Assembly: GCA_014155875.1 (NCBI GenBank) | Contig: JACEFZ010026865.1 | Coordinates: forward strand, 636,501-700,500 | Reading direction: 5' to 3' | DNA length: 64,000 bases | Source: Cepaea nemoralis | Taxonomy: Eukaryota > Mollusca > Gastropoda > Stylommatophora > Helicidae | Shown here: one piece after another, positions 33,730-45,720 of the stretch | How positions within the stretch are numbered: position 1 is the stretch's first letter | How the letters are laid out: each line of letters begins with the position of its first letter | Made by a program: the position numbers and the translations under genes | The notes under the pieces: model-generated | Told to the model about the DNA's origin: nothing | What the model saw: the letters and a program-made list of their open reading frames with translations, nothing else | Databases searched by the model: none

Positions 33730-34620
33730 GTGCCATACTGATAAGCGTGGGCAGTCATGTTTTGCCATCTCACTCGATCACCAGAGTCATGGATCAGCTC
33801 AGTGTTCTTATCTCGACCATACCACGTGGCCAAGCCATCCAGGTGTTTACTTCTCTGTCTTCCCCTTGTTCTCTTCCCCTCGATCTTGCCAGTTGTCACC
33901 AAGTTTTAAATTTATTTCTTTTCATAACATGCCAAAAAAATTGTGTCTGTCTACATCTAATTTCTCTAATCAGTCTACGATTTTCATTTGCTTCTTGTTG
34001 GACTTTTTTTTAAAAGTTGCATATCCTTTACAGGACATTGCAGTCAAGACCAGCATTTTACTGCCGTTGTTGATGTCTTAGCAAGTTTTTACGTTCAGTA
34101 GTTTGCCATTGCTTTCTGAACAACTGGCTCCCATAACAGCACATTACAACCAGCGTGACACAGTCTGCTGCCTTTACAGGACATTGCAGTCAAGACCAGC
34201 ATTTTACCGCCGTTGTTGATGTCTTAGCAAGTTTTTACGTTCAGTAGTGTGCCATTGCTTTCTGAACAACCGGCTCCCATAACAGCACGTTAAAACCAGC
34301 GCGACACGGTCTGCTGCCAAATCGGCCGCTGCTGTGTTTCCCACACGCATTACAAATCACTTCCGCAACGCCATCTTGTAGGACTTGCTCGTTGGTTTTA
34401 CTGTCTGTCCATGGTACTCATTCGCCTCAGAAACCACATCTCCACTGCTGTTAATTTTTTTCAGCTTGTCTACTCATTGTCCACGCTTCACATCCGTTCA
34501 GAAATAGAGGTTCTGTGTATCAACTCAACACTCTGTTTCTCGTTGCAAATATCTTTTTCTTGGTCAGTATGTTTCACATCTTGCAAAAGACTAACTTCGC
34601 CAAAGCGATTCTTGGTCTAA
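33730..34620 (-). pseudogene. RTE-type LINE 3' part (-), split by a SINE
   Basis: Complement of 33732-33993 and 34386-34620 matches the RTE fragment at 5770-6268: gcgtgggcagtcatg end, ctcgatcttgccagttgtcacc, and the region of the WTMS/CEAW and K.ILT motifs at 34430-34600. Frames are broken. Confidence 0.8.
34005..34374 (-). mobile_element. SINE-A (-) with 146-bp internal tandem duplication
   Basis: Flanked by cttgttggact (33994-34004) and cttgtaggact (34375-34385), an 11-bp duplication with one change, with the poly(T) (poly(A) of the element) beside the left copy. The 3' half is present twice: cctttacagg at 34025 and 34171. Confidence 0.88.
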
Positions 34621-34624
34621 TCTC

Positions 34625-35300
34625 TTCAATGCATCTCTCATCAGATGTTTCTCACTTATCAAGTGATGTGGTGTGATGATGATGTATAGTTAACACCATT
34701 TTAAGATGTCAGAAGTAACGCCCTAACATTTGCGTGATAGAGAACTACTTGCTGAGTATCGGTGACCTAAGTCAATTACTTCTTCTCAACGAACTGACTC
34801 TTCTTGTGATCAAGTAGTTGAGTGAACTGAATAATGAGGGACTGTTTGTTACGTTACACTTTGACTGTAACATTGCATGACGAACCATGAAGTGACACAC
34901 TGACTACAAGCACTGAACCAAAATGCCGAACAGATTAAAATATCTATTGTCATGAATTCACATTTACAACATTGCATTACTTGGCCCCATTCGCACTATT
35001 ACGATTCTAAAATACTATAATTATAAAACACTTGATAGCTGACCATTGTACAGTTATTACTAATAATTGGTGGCCGTATTAACTGGCCATTGCACAATGA
35101 GTCTCAACCGGTCTGTCTTCAACCATGGTCACCCTCTAAGTGTCTAGTCTAGAAGAGACCTCCCTTCTCCTGGATCCAGTCGAAATAGTGCTTCTCGCAC
35201 AAGGGAAACTACCCCTTAAGTTTTGGTCATGAACAACTAGTCCATGACAACCATTTGGCTGGCAAGGTATCCTTATTCTGTCTGGTCTTGTATCATATTA
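34625..35300. other. Intron 3 sequence, nothing recognised
   Basis: AT-rich; no gene seen. Confidence 0.5.
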
Positions 35301-35970
35301 CAAAAGAAATACTTACTGTTCTTTTGTTCTAATATAAAATCCCACATACATACACACAAGTGAGCTCTATCATAAGGTTATCATTGCTCTATCTGGTCTT
35401 GTATCATATTTCTGACTTGTGATATAGAAATACTTGCTGTTCTTTTGTATAAAACCTCTCTAACATCTGTCCGCATGTTCGCTTGGAATTGACCGTATTG
35501 CCTGTTCGATTCATGAGTGCATTTTTTTCATTTTTCTTGGAGACTCCTGGGTGTAGTCACTAGAGCTACGGTGTTCATGCTTTGTGTGATGCTTTCAGTG
35601 GGCCTCCCTATGAAAGGGACCGAGCCATATAGGATAAATCCTGGGGCAATGAAGTCGATCCTCTCGACTTTTATTTTTAATGCAGTAATGTGTGTCTGCT
35701 GGTTTTCTAGGGACTGCTGCTTCCATCGACGATGAACTGTATTTTCCGTGGAGGACATTTGTGTTGGCATTCTGACTGCGACATTATGCACATTATATAC
35801 CTGTGCGGGCTGTTGGCTTGTCGAGACTCCTGTCTATTCCACTGTTCTTTTGTTCTAATATAAAACCCTACATACACACACACACAAGTGAGTTCTATCA
35901 CAAGGTGTATAATTGTTCTTTCTGGTCTTGTGTCATATTTCTGACTTGTGATATAGAAATACGTGCTGTT
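35300..35970. repeat. About 130-bp segment repeated, interrupted by repeat E
   Basis: tctggtcttgt.tcatatt, gatatagaaatac.tgctg and ttcttttgttctaatataaa occur at 35280-35345, 35390-35450, 35845-35970 and again at 36787-36830. The unit has been duplicated and then split by repeat E and by a LINE. Confidence 0.75.
35530..35845 (-). repeat. Dispersed repeat E (-)
   Basis: Complement of 15255-15600: gtgggcctccctatgaaagg, ccatcgacgatgaactgt, gcgggctgttggcttgtcga. Same family as 1195-1325 and 13210-13345. Confidence 0.75.
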
Positions 35971-36786
35971 TGATTGATTGATTGATTGATTTAGGAACCG
36001 ACATCACAGCACTCGGGACATTGCCATAAGCGCTCCGTCCCCATCCTCAGCAGCCAGCGAAGAGTTCCAACACTAATAGTTCCAGTAGCAATCTGATTAA
36101 ATGTCCGTCTCGCCTTTCCTCTGAGCGTCGAGCTTCGGCCAGATCCCCTCGTCACACCTCGCTGTCTCATTCTTACCAGACTATGGTGATCCATTTGCTC
36201 CTCCGAGGTTTACACGTGCTCCCACAAGGCCGCAACCACATTTGTTTTGTCATACATCAATACTCCACCAGGTTTTGCCGAGCCAGCCAATCTGTCAGCC
36301 TGTTCATTCCCCAGCACACCGGCATGCCCAGGAGAAAAAATCCAGGTGATGCTTGCTACCTGTGACCTCCCAAGCGAAGCAAGCCACTCTGCACGAAGCT
36401 TGCCTGTTCTCACCCTCCTCAGCATGCTTTCTGAGTCAGTAACAATCACAATGTGTGTATGTCTCGTGTTCTCTACCCAGCGGAAAGCTGCACTGACCGC
36501 CTCCACCTCCATCCTTAAGCTAGATGTAGTGTTGTCATAAGCCAGGCTCTCCTGCACCAAACGCCGACCATTAGTTTTTGCCAAGAACCCCCAGGCACTT
36601 CTCCTACCTCTCAACACCGACCCATCCGTGTAGATAATCACATCACCCGGGCGAGCATTGTCCTGAATTAGTTGCTGAATTTCCACTTCCGTGGCCCCTG
36701 CTGGCCACTCCCTGCATTCCCGGCTCAATGTGATTATAACCCTGCACAAGTCTGACTGCTCGGCTGGCACGCTGACCCACTCCTCT
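35971..36786 (-). mobile_element. RNase H-bearing LINE 3' end with 9-bp TSD
   Basis: Perfect duplications cgtgctgtt at 35962-35970 and 36787-36795. On the minus strand an open frame (36770 to 36210) reads a full RNase H: DVIIYTDGSVLRG, SLRMEVEAVSAAF, HIVIVTDSESML, SPGHAGVLGNEQADRLA, with D, E, D and H/D in place. After a frame change near 36205 a short C-terminal part ends LWQCPEC, a zinc-knuckle remnant, then an (AATC)n tail. LINEs carrying RNase H belong to I-like groups. Truncated at the 5' side. Confidence 0.92.
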
Positions 36787-36795
36787 CGTGCTGTT

Positions 36796-37500
36796 CTTTT
36801 GTTCTAATATAAAACCCCACATTCACACAACCACACACACATGCACACGGAGAAGAGGGAGAGAGATATTGGGAGAAAGAGATTTAGAGAGAAAGATTGA
36901 GAAAGAGAGGTTGATTGTGGTTTAAGTACAACATCATGCATGCACATACTTAGTCAACTTAGATGTGGGGTGTGGTTGTGACAATCTTTTCTTGCATTAC
37001 TTCACATGATAGAGCTCTCCAGACATGAGGACAATACAACAACAGGTACAGGACCAGCCTGCCTTCCTACCATGGAGTAGATACATATGTTTTTGCTCTA
37101 CCGCCAACATTGCATCATTATCATGTGGCAGGTCAAGAAACACAGGCACAGAATAAAAGGGTGTGTTGTCATGGTGCAGCTATCAAGTTCCTATCAGCCA
37201 CTGGTCAGTTTGATTGCACTCTTGACATCTGATTCAGGCTTTCTTGGCCAAACACACAGTTCCTCAGGTTGGTCAGGTTTTCTACTCTCCCGACATGGCT
37301 CCTGGCATTTTTATCTGCTCCTCAAACTGAAAGGACCTGGTTCAAGTCATAAGTAGACAGAATGCAAACAGGGACTTTCAGGCTGTACTTCACTGGGGGA
37401 GTGTGTGAGCCCCAAGGAGAGCACTTAGAGATTAGGGTTTCAGACATCCAGATGAGTCATTGTATTTTCACAGCCATAGGTTTGATGGTTGTTAAAATTT
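36796..37500. other. Intron 3 sequence, nothing recognised
   Basis: Has a CA-rich run (36825-36850) and a purine-rich GAGA stretch (36848-36912). No gene recognised. Confidence 0.5.
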
Positions 37501-37504
37501 TGTG

Positions 37505-37965
37505 CTCTTAAATTATATTTTTAAGAGCATGCATCTTTCCCATTGCAACATAAGCCTGTGAGACCTGGACACTTACTAAATAAGCTGAACAGCGCATTAA
37601 TGCCTGTGAATATAAATGCTATAGACGGGTTCTAAGAATATCTTGGATACAGAAAAGAACAAATGCATCCATACGAAAAGATCTGAATATTGAAGAAGCT
37701 TGACAATAAAACAAAGAAAATTTAAATATTTTGGTAACTTGAAACGTCGTGAAAGTTTGGAGAGAATAATCATGGAGGGGTATATGCCTGGGAAGAGAGA
37801 ATGAGGAAGGCCAAAGAGGAGATGGGTGCAGGATGTTGCGGATGATCTCCAGATGGGTGTATCAGATGCGGGACATCTTGCTTATGATCGAGAAGTTTTT
37901 AGGATGGTTGTTATGGGAGCGAGGTTCTGCAAGGGATATGTTACTGAATGAATACATGAATAGGC
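37505..37965 (+). mobile_element. RTE-type LINE 3' end (+)
   Basis: Close match to the 3' part of 17485-18965: aagagcatgcatctttccca, ggaaggccaaagagg.agatggg, gatgatctcca.atgggtgta and a tgaatga tail. 5'-truncated. Confidence 0.88.
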
Positions 37966-38092
37966 CCGATAAGTTTTAAACAAACTTCATACATAATACT
38001 GATGTCTCTACCAGATTGGCACTTAGTAGTTGAAAATCTTTCATGTGTAATCGCAACTGTTAAATATTTATTACAGCATTTTATTCTTATAG

Positions 38093-38258
38093 ATTTATGA
38101 TGGTTTGACCAAAGACAGCTCAGTGATTGCAGAATTATGTGGCAACTCTACCCCTAGCTATCCAATTCTAGCTTCGTCCAATGTTGTTCTGGTTGTCTTC
38201 TACACTGATCGGAGTGAGAATTCTGCTGGTTTCAATGCTACATTTGGAGAGATTGACG
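38093..38258 (+). CDS. Exon 4: C-terminal part of CUB-B
   Basis: The acceptor AG is at 38091-38092; the donor is gtctgt at 38259. It starts in phase 0 with IYDGLTKDSS, continues VIAELCGN with Cys4, then LVVFYTDRSENSAGFNATF, the closing CUB strand and hydrophobic end, and finishes in phase 1. The TDRSENSAGF loop again fits the calcium-binding CUB pattern. With exons 2 and 3 it gives a complete four-cysteine domain of normal length. Confidence 0.9.
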
Positions 38259-38354
38259 GTCTGTACACAATTGTGTTAACTACTGTTGTACAAGGGAAAG
38301 TCATTAAGTAACAGGCATTTTATTATAAAGTGCATGAAAGAGTATTTTTTTGTT

Positions 38355-38575
38355 TTTTGCATATCCTTTTACAGTACAATACAGCTGCTGTTGATGTCAT
38401 GGCACGTTTTACGTTCAGTAGTTTGCTATTGCTTTCTGAACGATCGGCTCACATACCTCCGTAAGTAACCAGCTTAATGCGATCTGCTGCCGAATCTTGC
38501 GCAGCTGTGTTTTGTATGTGAGTATATAGGGTTACGAACAAGTCCTTAGCCCCTTCACCAGAATGGCCACCCATG
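38355..38575 (-). mobile_element. SINE-A copy (-)
   Basis: ttgcatatccttttacag, gctgctgttgatgtcatgg, gcgcagctgtgttttg and cttagccccttcaccag; head partly preserved. Confidence 0.8.
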
Positions 38576-38754
38576 AAAGAGTATAGACAAAGAAATCTTA
38601 TTTCAGGACACAAACTGGCTCTTAAGCAATACCACAAGTAGGGGTTGTGAGGATTGAACACTTTGTGCATGCACAATAGTGATTACAAAATGAACTCCCC
38701 CCACTATCGTCTCGCACTGTGGAAGAGGGGCGAGGCAATATTAATTTATTTTTT

Positions 38755-38782
38755 TTTTGGAGGGGGGGGGGGGGGGGGGTCA
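38755..38782. repeat. T-run followed by a long G-run
   Basis: A T-run then about 18-20 G with one break. Similar to the hAT subterminal G-runs but without a recognisable terminus. Confidence 0.85.
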
Positions 38783-38854
38783 GAGGGTGTAAAATCTGCA
38801 GAAGAATTATGATTCAGTATGGAGATAGTATGCAGTGAAAACACTTGTTGTGTC

Positions 38855-39345
38855 TGGATACAAAAAAAAATTTAAAGATGCAGAAATCCACTGAGAAAGT
38901 CATGATGACCACCTTTTGAGATATCAAGGGCCCTAAACTGGTGCATTTCCAGGAAAGGGGTGAAACTGTAATTAGTACTTCATACAGTGACACTAGTGAA
39001 CAAATTGAAGCCAATGATATCAACACACTAGGAGATTTTCCCGCAAAAGGAGCATGACAACGCTCGCCCTCATACGGACACATACAATGTATACACTACG
39101 TGCTCTGAAATTTGAGATCTTGAAGTATTCAGTCCAAATTTGGTACCATTGGATTTTCATGTGTTTGGACACTTGGAATAACATTTACGGGGTCTGAGGT
39201 ATGCAGATGACAACGAGGTAATGGAGGTGTCGTAAAATTTATTTAAGGCCACACTGAAAAACTGTTCCCTAGAAGGCATAAACAAGCTAGCGGACAGGGG
39301 GATAAAGTGTGTTGCCAGGCAGGGGGACTATGATGAGAAATTACA
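38855..39345 (+). pseudogene. Mariner-like transposase remnant
   Basis: In shifting frames: SPNLVPLDFHVFGHLE (the SPDLAPSDFHLF motif of mariner transposases), then RYADDNEVMEV, KATLKNCSLEGINKLAD and KCVARQGDYDEK, in the order of the mariner C-terminus. Many stops. No terminal repeats found. Confidence 0.78.
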
Positions 39346-39439
39346 CACACACATTTCTGGTTCACACAATTGTTTTAAAAAAGTTATTAGTAAAATTTAT
39401 GTTAATGAATGACTTCCCTTGTCAATTGTGATGGTTTGT

Positions 39440-39800
39440 TCATGACTTCAATAACTCTCATCTCATCTCATCATGTTCCTCTTGTACCTTGCAGTGTCGA
39501 GGTGAAGCATAAATAGCAAGAGAGTGCCCGCTTATGGGCTTCATGTTTTGATATTCCCATGAACTCTGCTATTCCCTCTGTCCATCTTTTACGTGGTCGG
39601 CCTCTTTCTCTGCTTCCCTCTGGTCTGTACATCATTGCTTGTTGTGGTATACTGTTAGTTGGTAACCTACTTGCATGGCAAAACCATTTGACTTGCTGCT
39701 TTCTAATAAAATTTAGTGCTGCTATAACTCCCACTTTAGCCCTGATTTCTTCATTTCAGATCTTATCTCTTCTTGATACATTGAGTATTCTTCTCAGGAA
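39440..39800 (-). pseudogene. LINE C-terminal remnant (-)
   Basis: Minus reading: RKQQVKWFCHASRLPTNSIP, then RERGRPRKRWTEGIAEFMG, the usual WFGH...RGRP..RW closing region, and a (GATGA)n tail at 39455-39472. Confidence 0.78.
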
Positions 39801-40242
39801 TCTCATTTCGGTTGTGATTTTTCTTTTCTATTTTTCTGTCATTGTTCAGGTGTGGCATTGGTAACATAGAGTTAGTAGGATGTAAATTTATGGGTCTGTG
39901 CATGAGTATGTTAGCTTACTGATGTAAGAATGGATGGTTTGTCCATGACTATGTTAGTTCATAAATAAACGCACATGTATTGTTTGACACTCATAGAAGT
40001 AGAAGAAAGAAGTAGAGACCAGTAGACACACTAGACAACATCAAAATTGAAAGCTATTGTTACCGACTGGGATTCAAACCTGTCACCTTCAAATGATGAC
40101 AGTACTTCGCTGCAGGAACAAGTGTACTTCGACACATGACCAACTAGACACCACTAATAAGGCATCTCCATTAGACAGGCCTATCATCCACATGACCCCT
40201 CAACTATGGAATATGGACAGAAATTGTATCTAACCTTTGAAA
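39801..40242. other. Intron 4 sequence
   Basis: Nothing recognised. Confidence 0.5.
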
Positions 40243-40402
40243 TAGTAGCATAGTTTGCCATCATTTTCTAAATGTCTAACATTCATGCCATTGTACAAAA
40301 ACCAACGCAAGTCGATCAGCTTCTAATCACTCGCAGCTGTGTTTTGAACCTGATATGCGGGATTGCAGATTGCATTTGCAACCCCTTTGCCACAGTTTAC
40401 AT
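40243..40402 (-). mobile_element. SINE-A copy (-), truncated
   Basis: Holds gtttgccatcattttct, gcagctgtgttttgaacctg and cccctttgccacag; mostly the tRNA-like half. Confidence 0.7.
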
Positions 40403-40572
40403 TCATGCCTGTCATTAGACCTTGCCCTAAAACTTAGACTGTGATAATACATGATTATGTTCCCTTATAAAAACCCAGATTAGGTCTGGGAAATCCGTGA
40501 ATGACTGAACTTTCAAGGGCACTGCTAAACATCTCATGAAATCAAACAACATCCTTTGTTTTCACTCGACAG

Positions 40573-40784
40573 CCATTTGTGGTGGGGCCTACAATGCAAC
40601 GGACACACCTCAAACGCTAACCTCACCAAACTACCCCAATTCAACCGGAACTGCTGTCCGTTGTACATGGATCATTGATGCTGGAGATGCTAATCAACGC
40701 GTGAGACTTCGTGTCACGGATCTACAACTTCAGACAACTCGAAGATGTGTCAGTGAACAATTAATCTTAAGAGACCAGCCAAAG
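40573..40784 (+). CDS. Exon 5: N-terminal part of CUB-C
   Basis: The acceptor is AG 40571-40572, the donor gtgagt at 40785. It begins by completing an Ala codon, then ICGGAYNAT with Cys1, LTSPNYPN with the classic CUB turn, VRCTWIID with Cys2, VRLRVTDLQL, and RRCVSEQLIL with Cys3. It ends in phase 0. This is the most typical CUB sequence in the window and anchors the identification. The next exon supplies Cys4. Confidence 0.93.
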
Positions 40785-40914
40785 GTGAGTGTCAGTCCTG
40801 TTCATTTCATGTTTTTGATATTCAGTTTATGAGTCTTTTAGCAACATGCCCTTATCTTCTTCTTCTTTGCGTTCATCCGGAGTGTTTTTTCAGATGTGAT
40901 TGCGGTGTGTCTAG

Positions 40915-41870
40915 TTAGGCACCCTTGGGTCGAAACCCTCAGGCCAACACATCCGACTTTTAGCATGCTGTTTTGACCAGGTTAGCATTCCTGGGAGACT
41001 CTCACTTTTGTGGTACCGTCCACATCCCAGCTGGTCAAGTTGGAACAGTCGAAGACTTTGGTCATCCCTCAAGTGAAGGCAGGGACAGTTCATAGCATTT
41101 TCCGCCATCCAAAGTGGCTTCCATAGTTGCAGGGCCGACACATAGCGTCCTGGTGCTGGGCTCACCGAGGGAATCGTCACGTCCTGCTCATGGCTGCTTT
41201 AAATCCTCACTTCAATATATTGGGCATTTCGTTCACCACGGGCCGTTCCCGCACAAACCGGACCGGTCTGCAGACGATATCCACTCAGCGAGTTTTTGGT
41301 TCGGATGTGTGCTTGTCTTTGTGCCCATCAGAGCTGTTCCAGGCACGACGGACATTCGGAAAACTACCTAGTCAGAGCTGTTCCGAACAAGAGCGGTATC
41401 CAGAAACTAGATAGTCAGAGCTGTTCCTAGCACAAAAGAAACTTCACTCGGACGTTTTTTGCGTTGTGCCTGATTTATTTGCATCCGTAGGCCAGCACAT
41501 CCAACTTCAGCAGGCATTTTTACGGGTTAGCCTTCCCGGGGTTTCGAGAGACGTTAGACTGTTTGTGCTGTGGTATCGCCCACATCTCAGCTGGTCAAAG
41601 TAGAACGGTCAACGACAACACGGTAAACCCTCAAGGGAAGGCAGGGGCAGACCATGGGCATTCCCCTGCTATCCAAGGAGGCTTCCATAATTGCAGAGCC
41701 GGCACATATTGCTCTGAGACTGGGCTCACCCGAGGAGTTGCCACGTCCTGCTCATGGCTGCTTTAATTCCTCACTTCCATGTGTTGGGCATTTCGCTTGC
41801 CACTGGTCGCTCAAGCACACCAGGAACGGTCAGTCTGCGGGCGATATCCACTAGGTAAGCTTTCACTTTG
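40915..41870. repeat. Two diverged copies of a 390-bp segment, about 560 bp apart
   Basis: 40915-41300 and 41485-41850 share cagctggtcaa.gt.gaac, ccctcaag.gaaggcagggg, gtcctgctcatggctgcttt and ttgggcatttcg in the same order. No coding family recognised on either strand. Its origin is unknown. Confidence 0.8.
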
Positions 41871-42510
41871 GACTTCGGACCTCGCAATGGATGCGCTAGC
41901 CGTGCGTTCCATTTCGTGTTATTGAGACGTTTTTCCACCTTTGCCTAGACTCTCTACAAGGTAGATACAGACAGTTTTCGTAACCATTTTGACTGGGGCT
42001 CTTCTTCTACCTTTTTGTACTCGCTCACGAGGTAGGCTACATGTGCTGCCGGCTCAGCACCTTACCTCCGTGCAGAAGTGAGCGAGAAACGGCCAGGCCC
42101 TCTCATCCAGGGATCCCTCATATCCCCCAGCTGAGAGCCTTCAGACAAGTATCTGGACTGGGCATGTAGCGTGCTCAGAATCTCACCTCCATTTTTCGGT
42201 AGTTGGGTATCGACCAAGCTCTCACATCTGAGGGTTTATGGCTTAGAGGCGTTCAGCCACAACCCTCGACAGAGAGCCTTATAGTACGTCTTCGGACCAA
42301 GGACTTCTGCCTTCGTGCGCCTGATTTAAACTTTTGACTGCTATCCTCAGTCTACCTGCAGAGCAGCAGGTTGTGTCTGTCATAGTCTGGCCCCTATCCA
42401 ATAAGCTGTCCGATATGTAGTTTTCATCCATCGGCAAGCACATGGGGTCAGTGGCACACGCAAGCTCCCCCACCACGGCAAGGTGGAGACACATCGGGGG
42501 AGACATGCCC
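41871..42510. repeat. Probable further dispersed-repeat sequence
   Basis: 42300-42505 shares segments with 33505-33722. The rest is unrecognised but GC-richer than the surrounding introns, as in 40915-41870. Confidence 0.4.
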
Positions 42511-43940
42511 TTATTATTAGCTAGCTGTTTTAAAAAAAGTAAAATAAAGGGCCTGTGGTGAAATGACTGAGTGTGCCTCTTACTGCATGCCTATTATTAT
42601 AACGACAACATGCACATGCCCATAAACTGACCAGAAAGGATAGATAAGAATACCATGAGGGACAACTATTATGTTTGTGAAATATTAACCATAAGTGCCT
42701 GCAACAATAACTAGTATAATATAGCAATAATTCCTACTATCAAGGGTGTTATACAATTATAGGGATGTTTAACAGAGGTGGGGTTGTCTTACAGTTATAA
42801 TATTAATAAGGTAGAGGGGTTAGCATTTATGATAGAGTAGATACCCTTGCATGTATACACAGTGCGTGGTAACCTGGCCGACCCCACTGATTGGCCACAC
42901 AGGGCAAAGGTCAGCCATCAGTTTGAAATAGCCTGGTCAATCATGCGGCATGTGTGTTGGGGGAACTAAAGCGGGGTCCATTTCTGCCACTGCTCGACCT
43001 AGAGACGCTAAGGGCTTTTCTAGCATTTGGTGTGCATTCAACATATGGGTGGTAGTGCCTTGTGGGACCGCATGTGTGCTTTGATGTCGAGAGTCCAGTT
43101 TCGTCGTACAACTCGTACAAACAATCTAATGCCAATTCACATGAACAGTGTCCAGCTCGTGAATCAGGCAATCTGAACTACCATGCTTGTCAATCTGACT
43201 TGTGCCAGGAATGTATTATCTTAGGTCATTAATCATTGACATTGTTTGAAATAGTCCTCGACAAATTATCACAATGACCTATTTCCATGTGGTGATAGAC
43301 ATATGATGTCTGCAGCGATACACCTCACATACCTAATGCTGATCACAGTTAAAGTATATTTGGGATCTTGTTCACCATCATCTGACTGAGAGTAGTCATC
43401 AGCCAGCGGAGGAAGATTGCCATCCACACTTGGACTTCCCCATCATCAGGTCAACCACAATATCCTAGTGATTTTGAAGACTAAATAGGTCATGCTCTAT
43501 ATCAGAAAAGTTTAATACTCTATTTTCATTATCCTGGAGCAGTTATTCTAGTTGCTGTTCCTTGCTTCAGAGGGTACAGTAACAAACAATAAAATTACAG
43601 CATTAACTACTTAAAATAAATGGTTGTTGTAGCACAGGCCATTGTTATGTTAACCATCAGACCTTAGTGAATGAAAGCCGTATTTGTGTTTCTGTTGTCT
43701 AGTTGTATGACAGAACACTGAAAGAAAGTTTCTTTCACTGTTTTTAGCAGAGAAAAGTTGGACTGGATAACCAGGCGGGCTGTAGGAGTAAACTTGTACA
43801 GCGTACAGTCTATTCCTCCAGTCTCTTCTCCACTGTAAGGACTAGCTGATCTTCTATAGGGACCAGTTATCGTACCTTCCTAGTTCTTCATGAGCCAAAT
43901 TCTTCAGCTATTCTTACCATGGGTAGACTGTCCAATAGGG
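42511..43940. other. Intron 5 sequence, nothing recognised
   Basis: No gene, exon or clear repeat seen over 1.4 kb. Confidence 0.45.
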
Positions 43941-43949
43941 CCAGTCTAA

Positions 43950-44196
43950 CAGTCTTCACTGGTACATATGGGTTCTCACCCACTGAAGACCATACCATAG
44001 GACCTTTGTACACACTGTAGGTATATTGGGTAGATGGTGCTAGAGTTATATTTGATAGACCAACTGGCACCCAGTGGGTGATGTGGTCTGTGCCAGGTCT
44101 TTCATTTTGTTTTTCCAAGGCATTTCTGGGTACCCATGTTAGCCTGGGTCCACCTAGGAGCCCAGGTCAGTTGTAACAATGAGAATCTGCCCCACT
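43950..44196 (-). mobile_element. SINE-D-like repeat (-)
   Basis: Shares with 62955-63355: atagaccaa.tggcac.c, gatgtggtc, cctgggtccacct.gg and ttgtaa.aatg. Without the tRNA-like head. Lies directly against SINE-C. Confidence 0.55.
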
Positions 44197-44510
44197 GAGG
44201 CTTTTTTTTCCACGTGGACTTCTAGTAATAAATTTCCCCTGGTCTCTGGGTAGTGAGATCGGACGCCCACTTAAAAAATCCTTTAGCAGTTGGAAATCGA
44301 TAGCCTAACGGCACTGCCTCAGCAAAATTTCTAGTTAAAAATCTACCAAAGTATTTCAGGATCCTCACCGGTGCTACAGAGTTTGTGCACTGAGCTGAGT
44401 TTCTCCAGACTCAGGTTTGAGTTAGGAGGAGAACGGAGGACTTATGGGTTACACCCGTGTGCCGTGATGTTGATCCATTGACTAAACTATCGACTAAATA
44501 CTTACTATTT
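44197..44510 (+). mobile_element. SINE-C copy (+), head missing
   Basis: Complement of 59290-59683: cacgtggacttctagtaa, ggtctctgggtagtgagatc, ctcagctcagtgc-type region and cgtgatgttgatcc near the end. Confidence 0.78.
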
Positions 44511-44519
44511 ACAACATAC

Positions 44520-44640
44520 TAATACCCATAGCATACTACTACCCACAGCATACTGATACCCACAACACACTACCCACAACATACTGATACCCACAACATA
44601 CTACCCACAACATACTACCCACAACAACAATTGTGAAAAC
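44520..44640. repeat. Short tandem array of acccacaacatact
   Basis: Units acccacaacatactgat and acccacaacatact repeat irregularly about seven times. Confidence 0.9.
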
Positions 44641-44659
44641 TAAGTCACCAATGTGGAGC

Positions 44660-44935
44660 TCATGGAGTGTTGGGTTGAGTCGTTCAAGAAATGACATCAC
44701 AGCATTCGGGACATTCATGCATGATGCTCCATCCTCATCTTCTACAACCAGCAAGGATTCAAAAAAATGGTAATTGTACCACTTACAGTCTTATTATGCT
44801 TTCCTCGGAGAATTGAGTGCTGGCTAGAGATGCTGGTCACTCCCTGGCATTCCATTCTCTTCAGACAATGGTGGTGTATCTGTTCTTCCACATTACCACA
44901 AAGGACTTTATTAACCTGACCGGTGGTCTGTTTTC
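44660..44935 (-). mobile_element. RNase H LINE 3' end (-), second copy
   Basis: Minus reading matches the 3' end of 35971-36786: HHHCLKRMECQGVT, RGKHNKTVSG.ITI, ending near gacatcacagca.tcgggacatt on +. No RNase H domain left. Confidence 0.7.
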
Positions 44936-45272
44936 CAGGATACCCTGCGAGGAGGTGATGGGAAATTCTTAGTCAGTACATGACTGACCATCATACATCA
45001 GCAACTTTGTATTCCAGCTGAGGAGGTAGCTGGTCAAGTATTCCAGTTCTGCCCATGAGCCGTAGAGAAATTTGATATTTCTATGCTGGCTATTGAGATT
45101 TTCCAAGATTTTCCAGGTTGCCTTTTGACAGGAGCTAGTTTGCTTAGTATGATGATTGATGATTGTACATCAGCACCTCTCTATCCCAGCTCAGAAAGTG
45201 CCTGGTGAAGTATCAAAACACTACACACAGTGACTGTAGCTAATCTTTACATTTCTATACAAAATGTTTCAG

Positions 45273-45414
45273 CATTGGAATGGACAAGAACAGACTTACT
45301 GTGGTAACATCATTCCTCACACATTCAACTCCATGGAATCACAGGTGAAGATAATCTACCATCTAGCAACAACTTCTCACAGTCGTGGATTTCAGCTGAC
45401 CTATCAGATTGCAG
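45273..45414 (+). CDS. Exon 6: C-terminal part of CUB-C
   Basis: The acceptor is gtttcag ending at 45272; the donor is gtattc at 45415. It begins in phase 0 with HWNGQEQTYCGN (Cys4), then VKIIYHLATTSHSRGFQLTYQI, the closing strands with the S..RGF..Y pattern of CUB ends. It finishes in phase 1, as expected at a domain boundary. The usual YDG aspartate is replaced by the HWNG sequence, so CUB-C may lack a full calcium site. Confidence 0.9.
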
Positions 45415-45720
45415 GTATTCCCTTTTCACATTAGAGAGAGATAAATAGTTTAATTCTGATCCAAGATGCCGAAGGGGTGGACGATCCGTTAGAGCCCTGT
45501 GGTGTTGTTTACGTCTCAGATTTCCTTACACATTTTCTCATTTTGAATTTGTAGTGCATGATTCCATCACCCAGCTACTGAGCTGAGTGCTTCATGCGAC
45601 ACTGTGAGCTGTGGATGTCATGTGGAATGCTTTTTCATATGTCCTTGGTGTTTTGTGTCGTGAACTACATGTTCAGAAAAATGAAAGTGGCTAACTGTGA
45701 CGAAATCAGTTGGTTCACCT

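Noticed and set aside
41114..41414. Overlapping + frames of 85-95 codons
   Set aside because: Inside a duplicated non-coding repeat; the second copy does not keep the frame.
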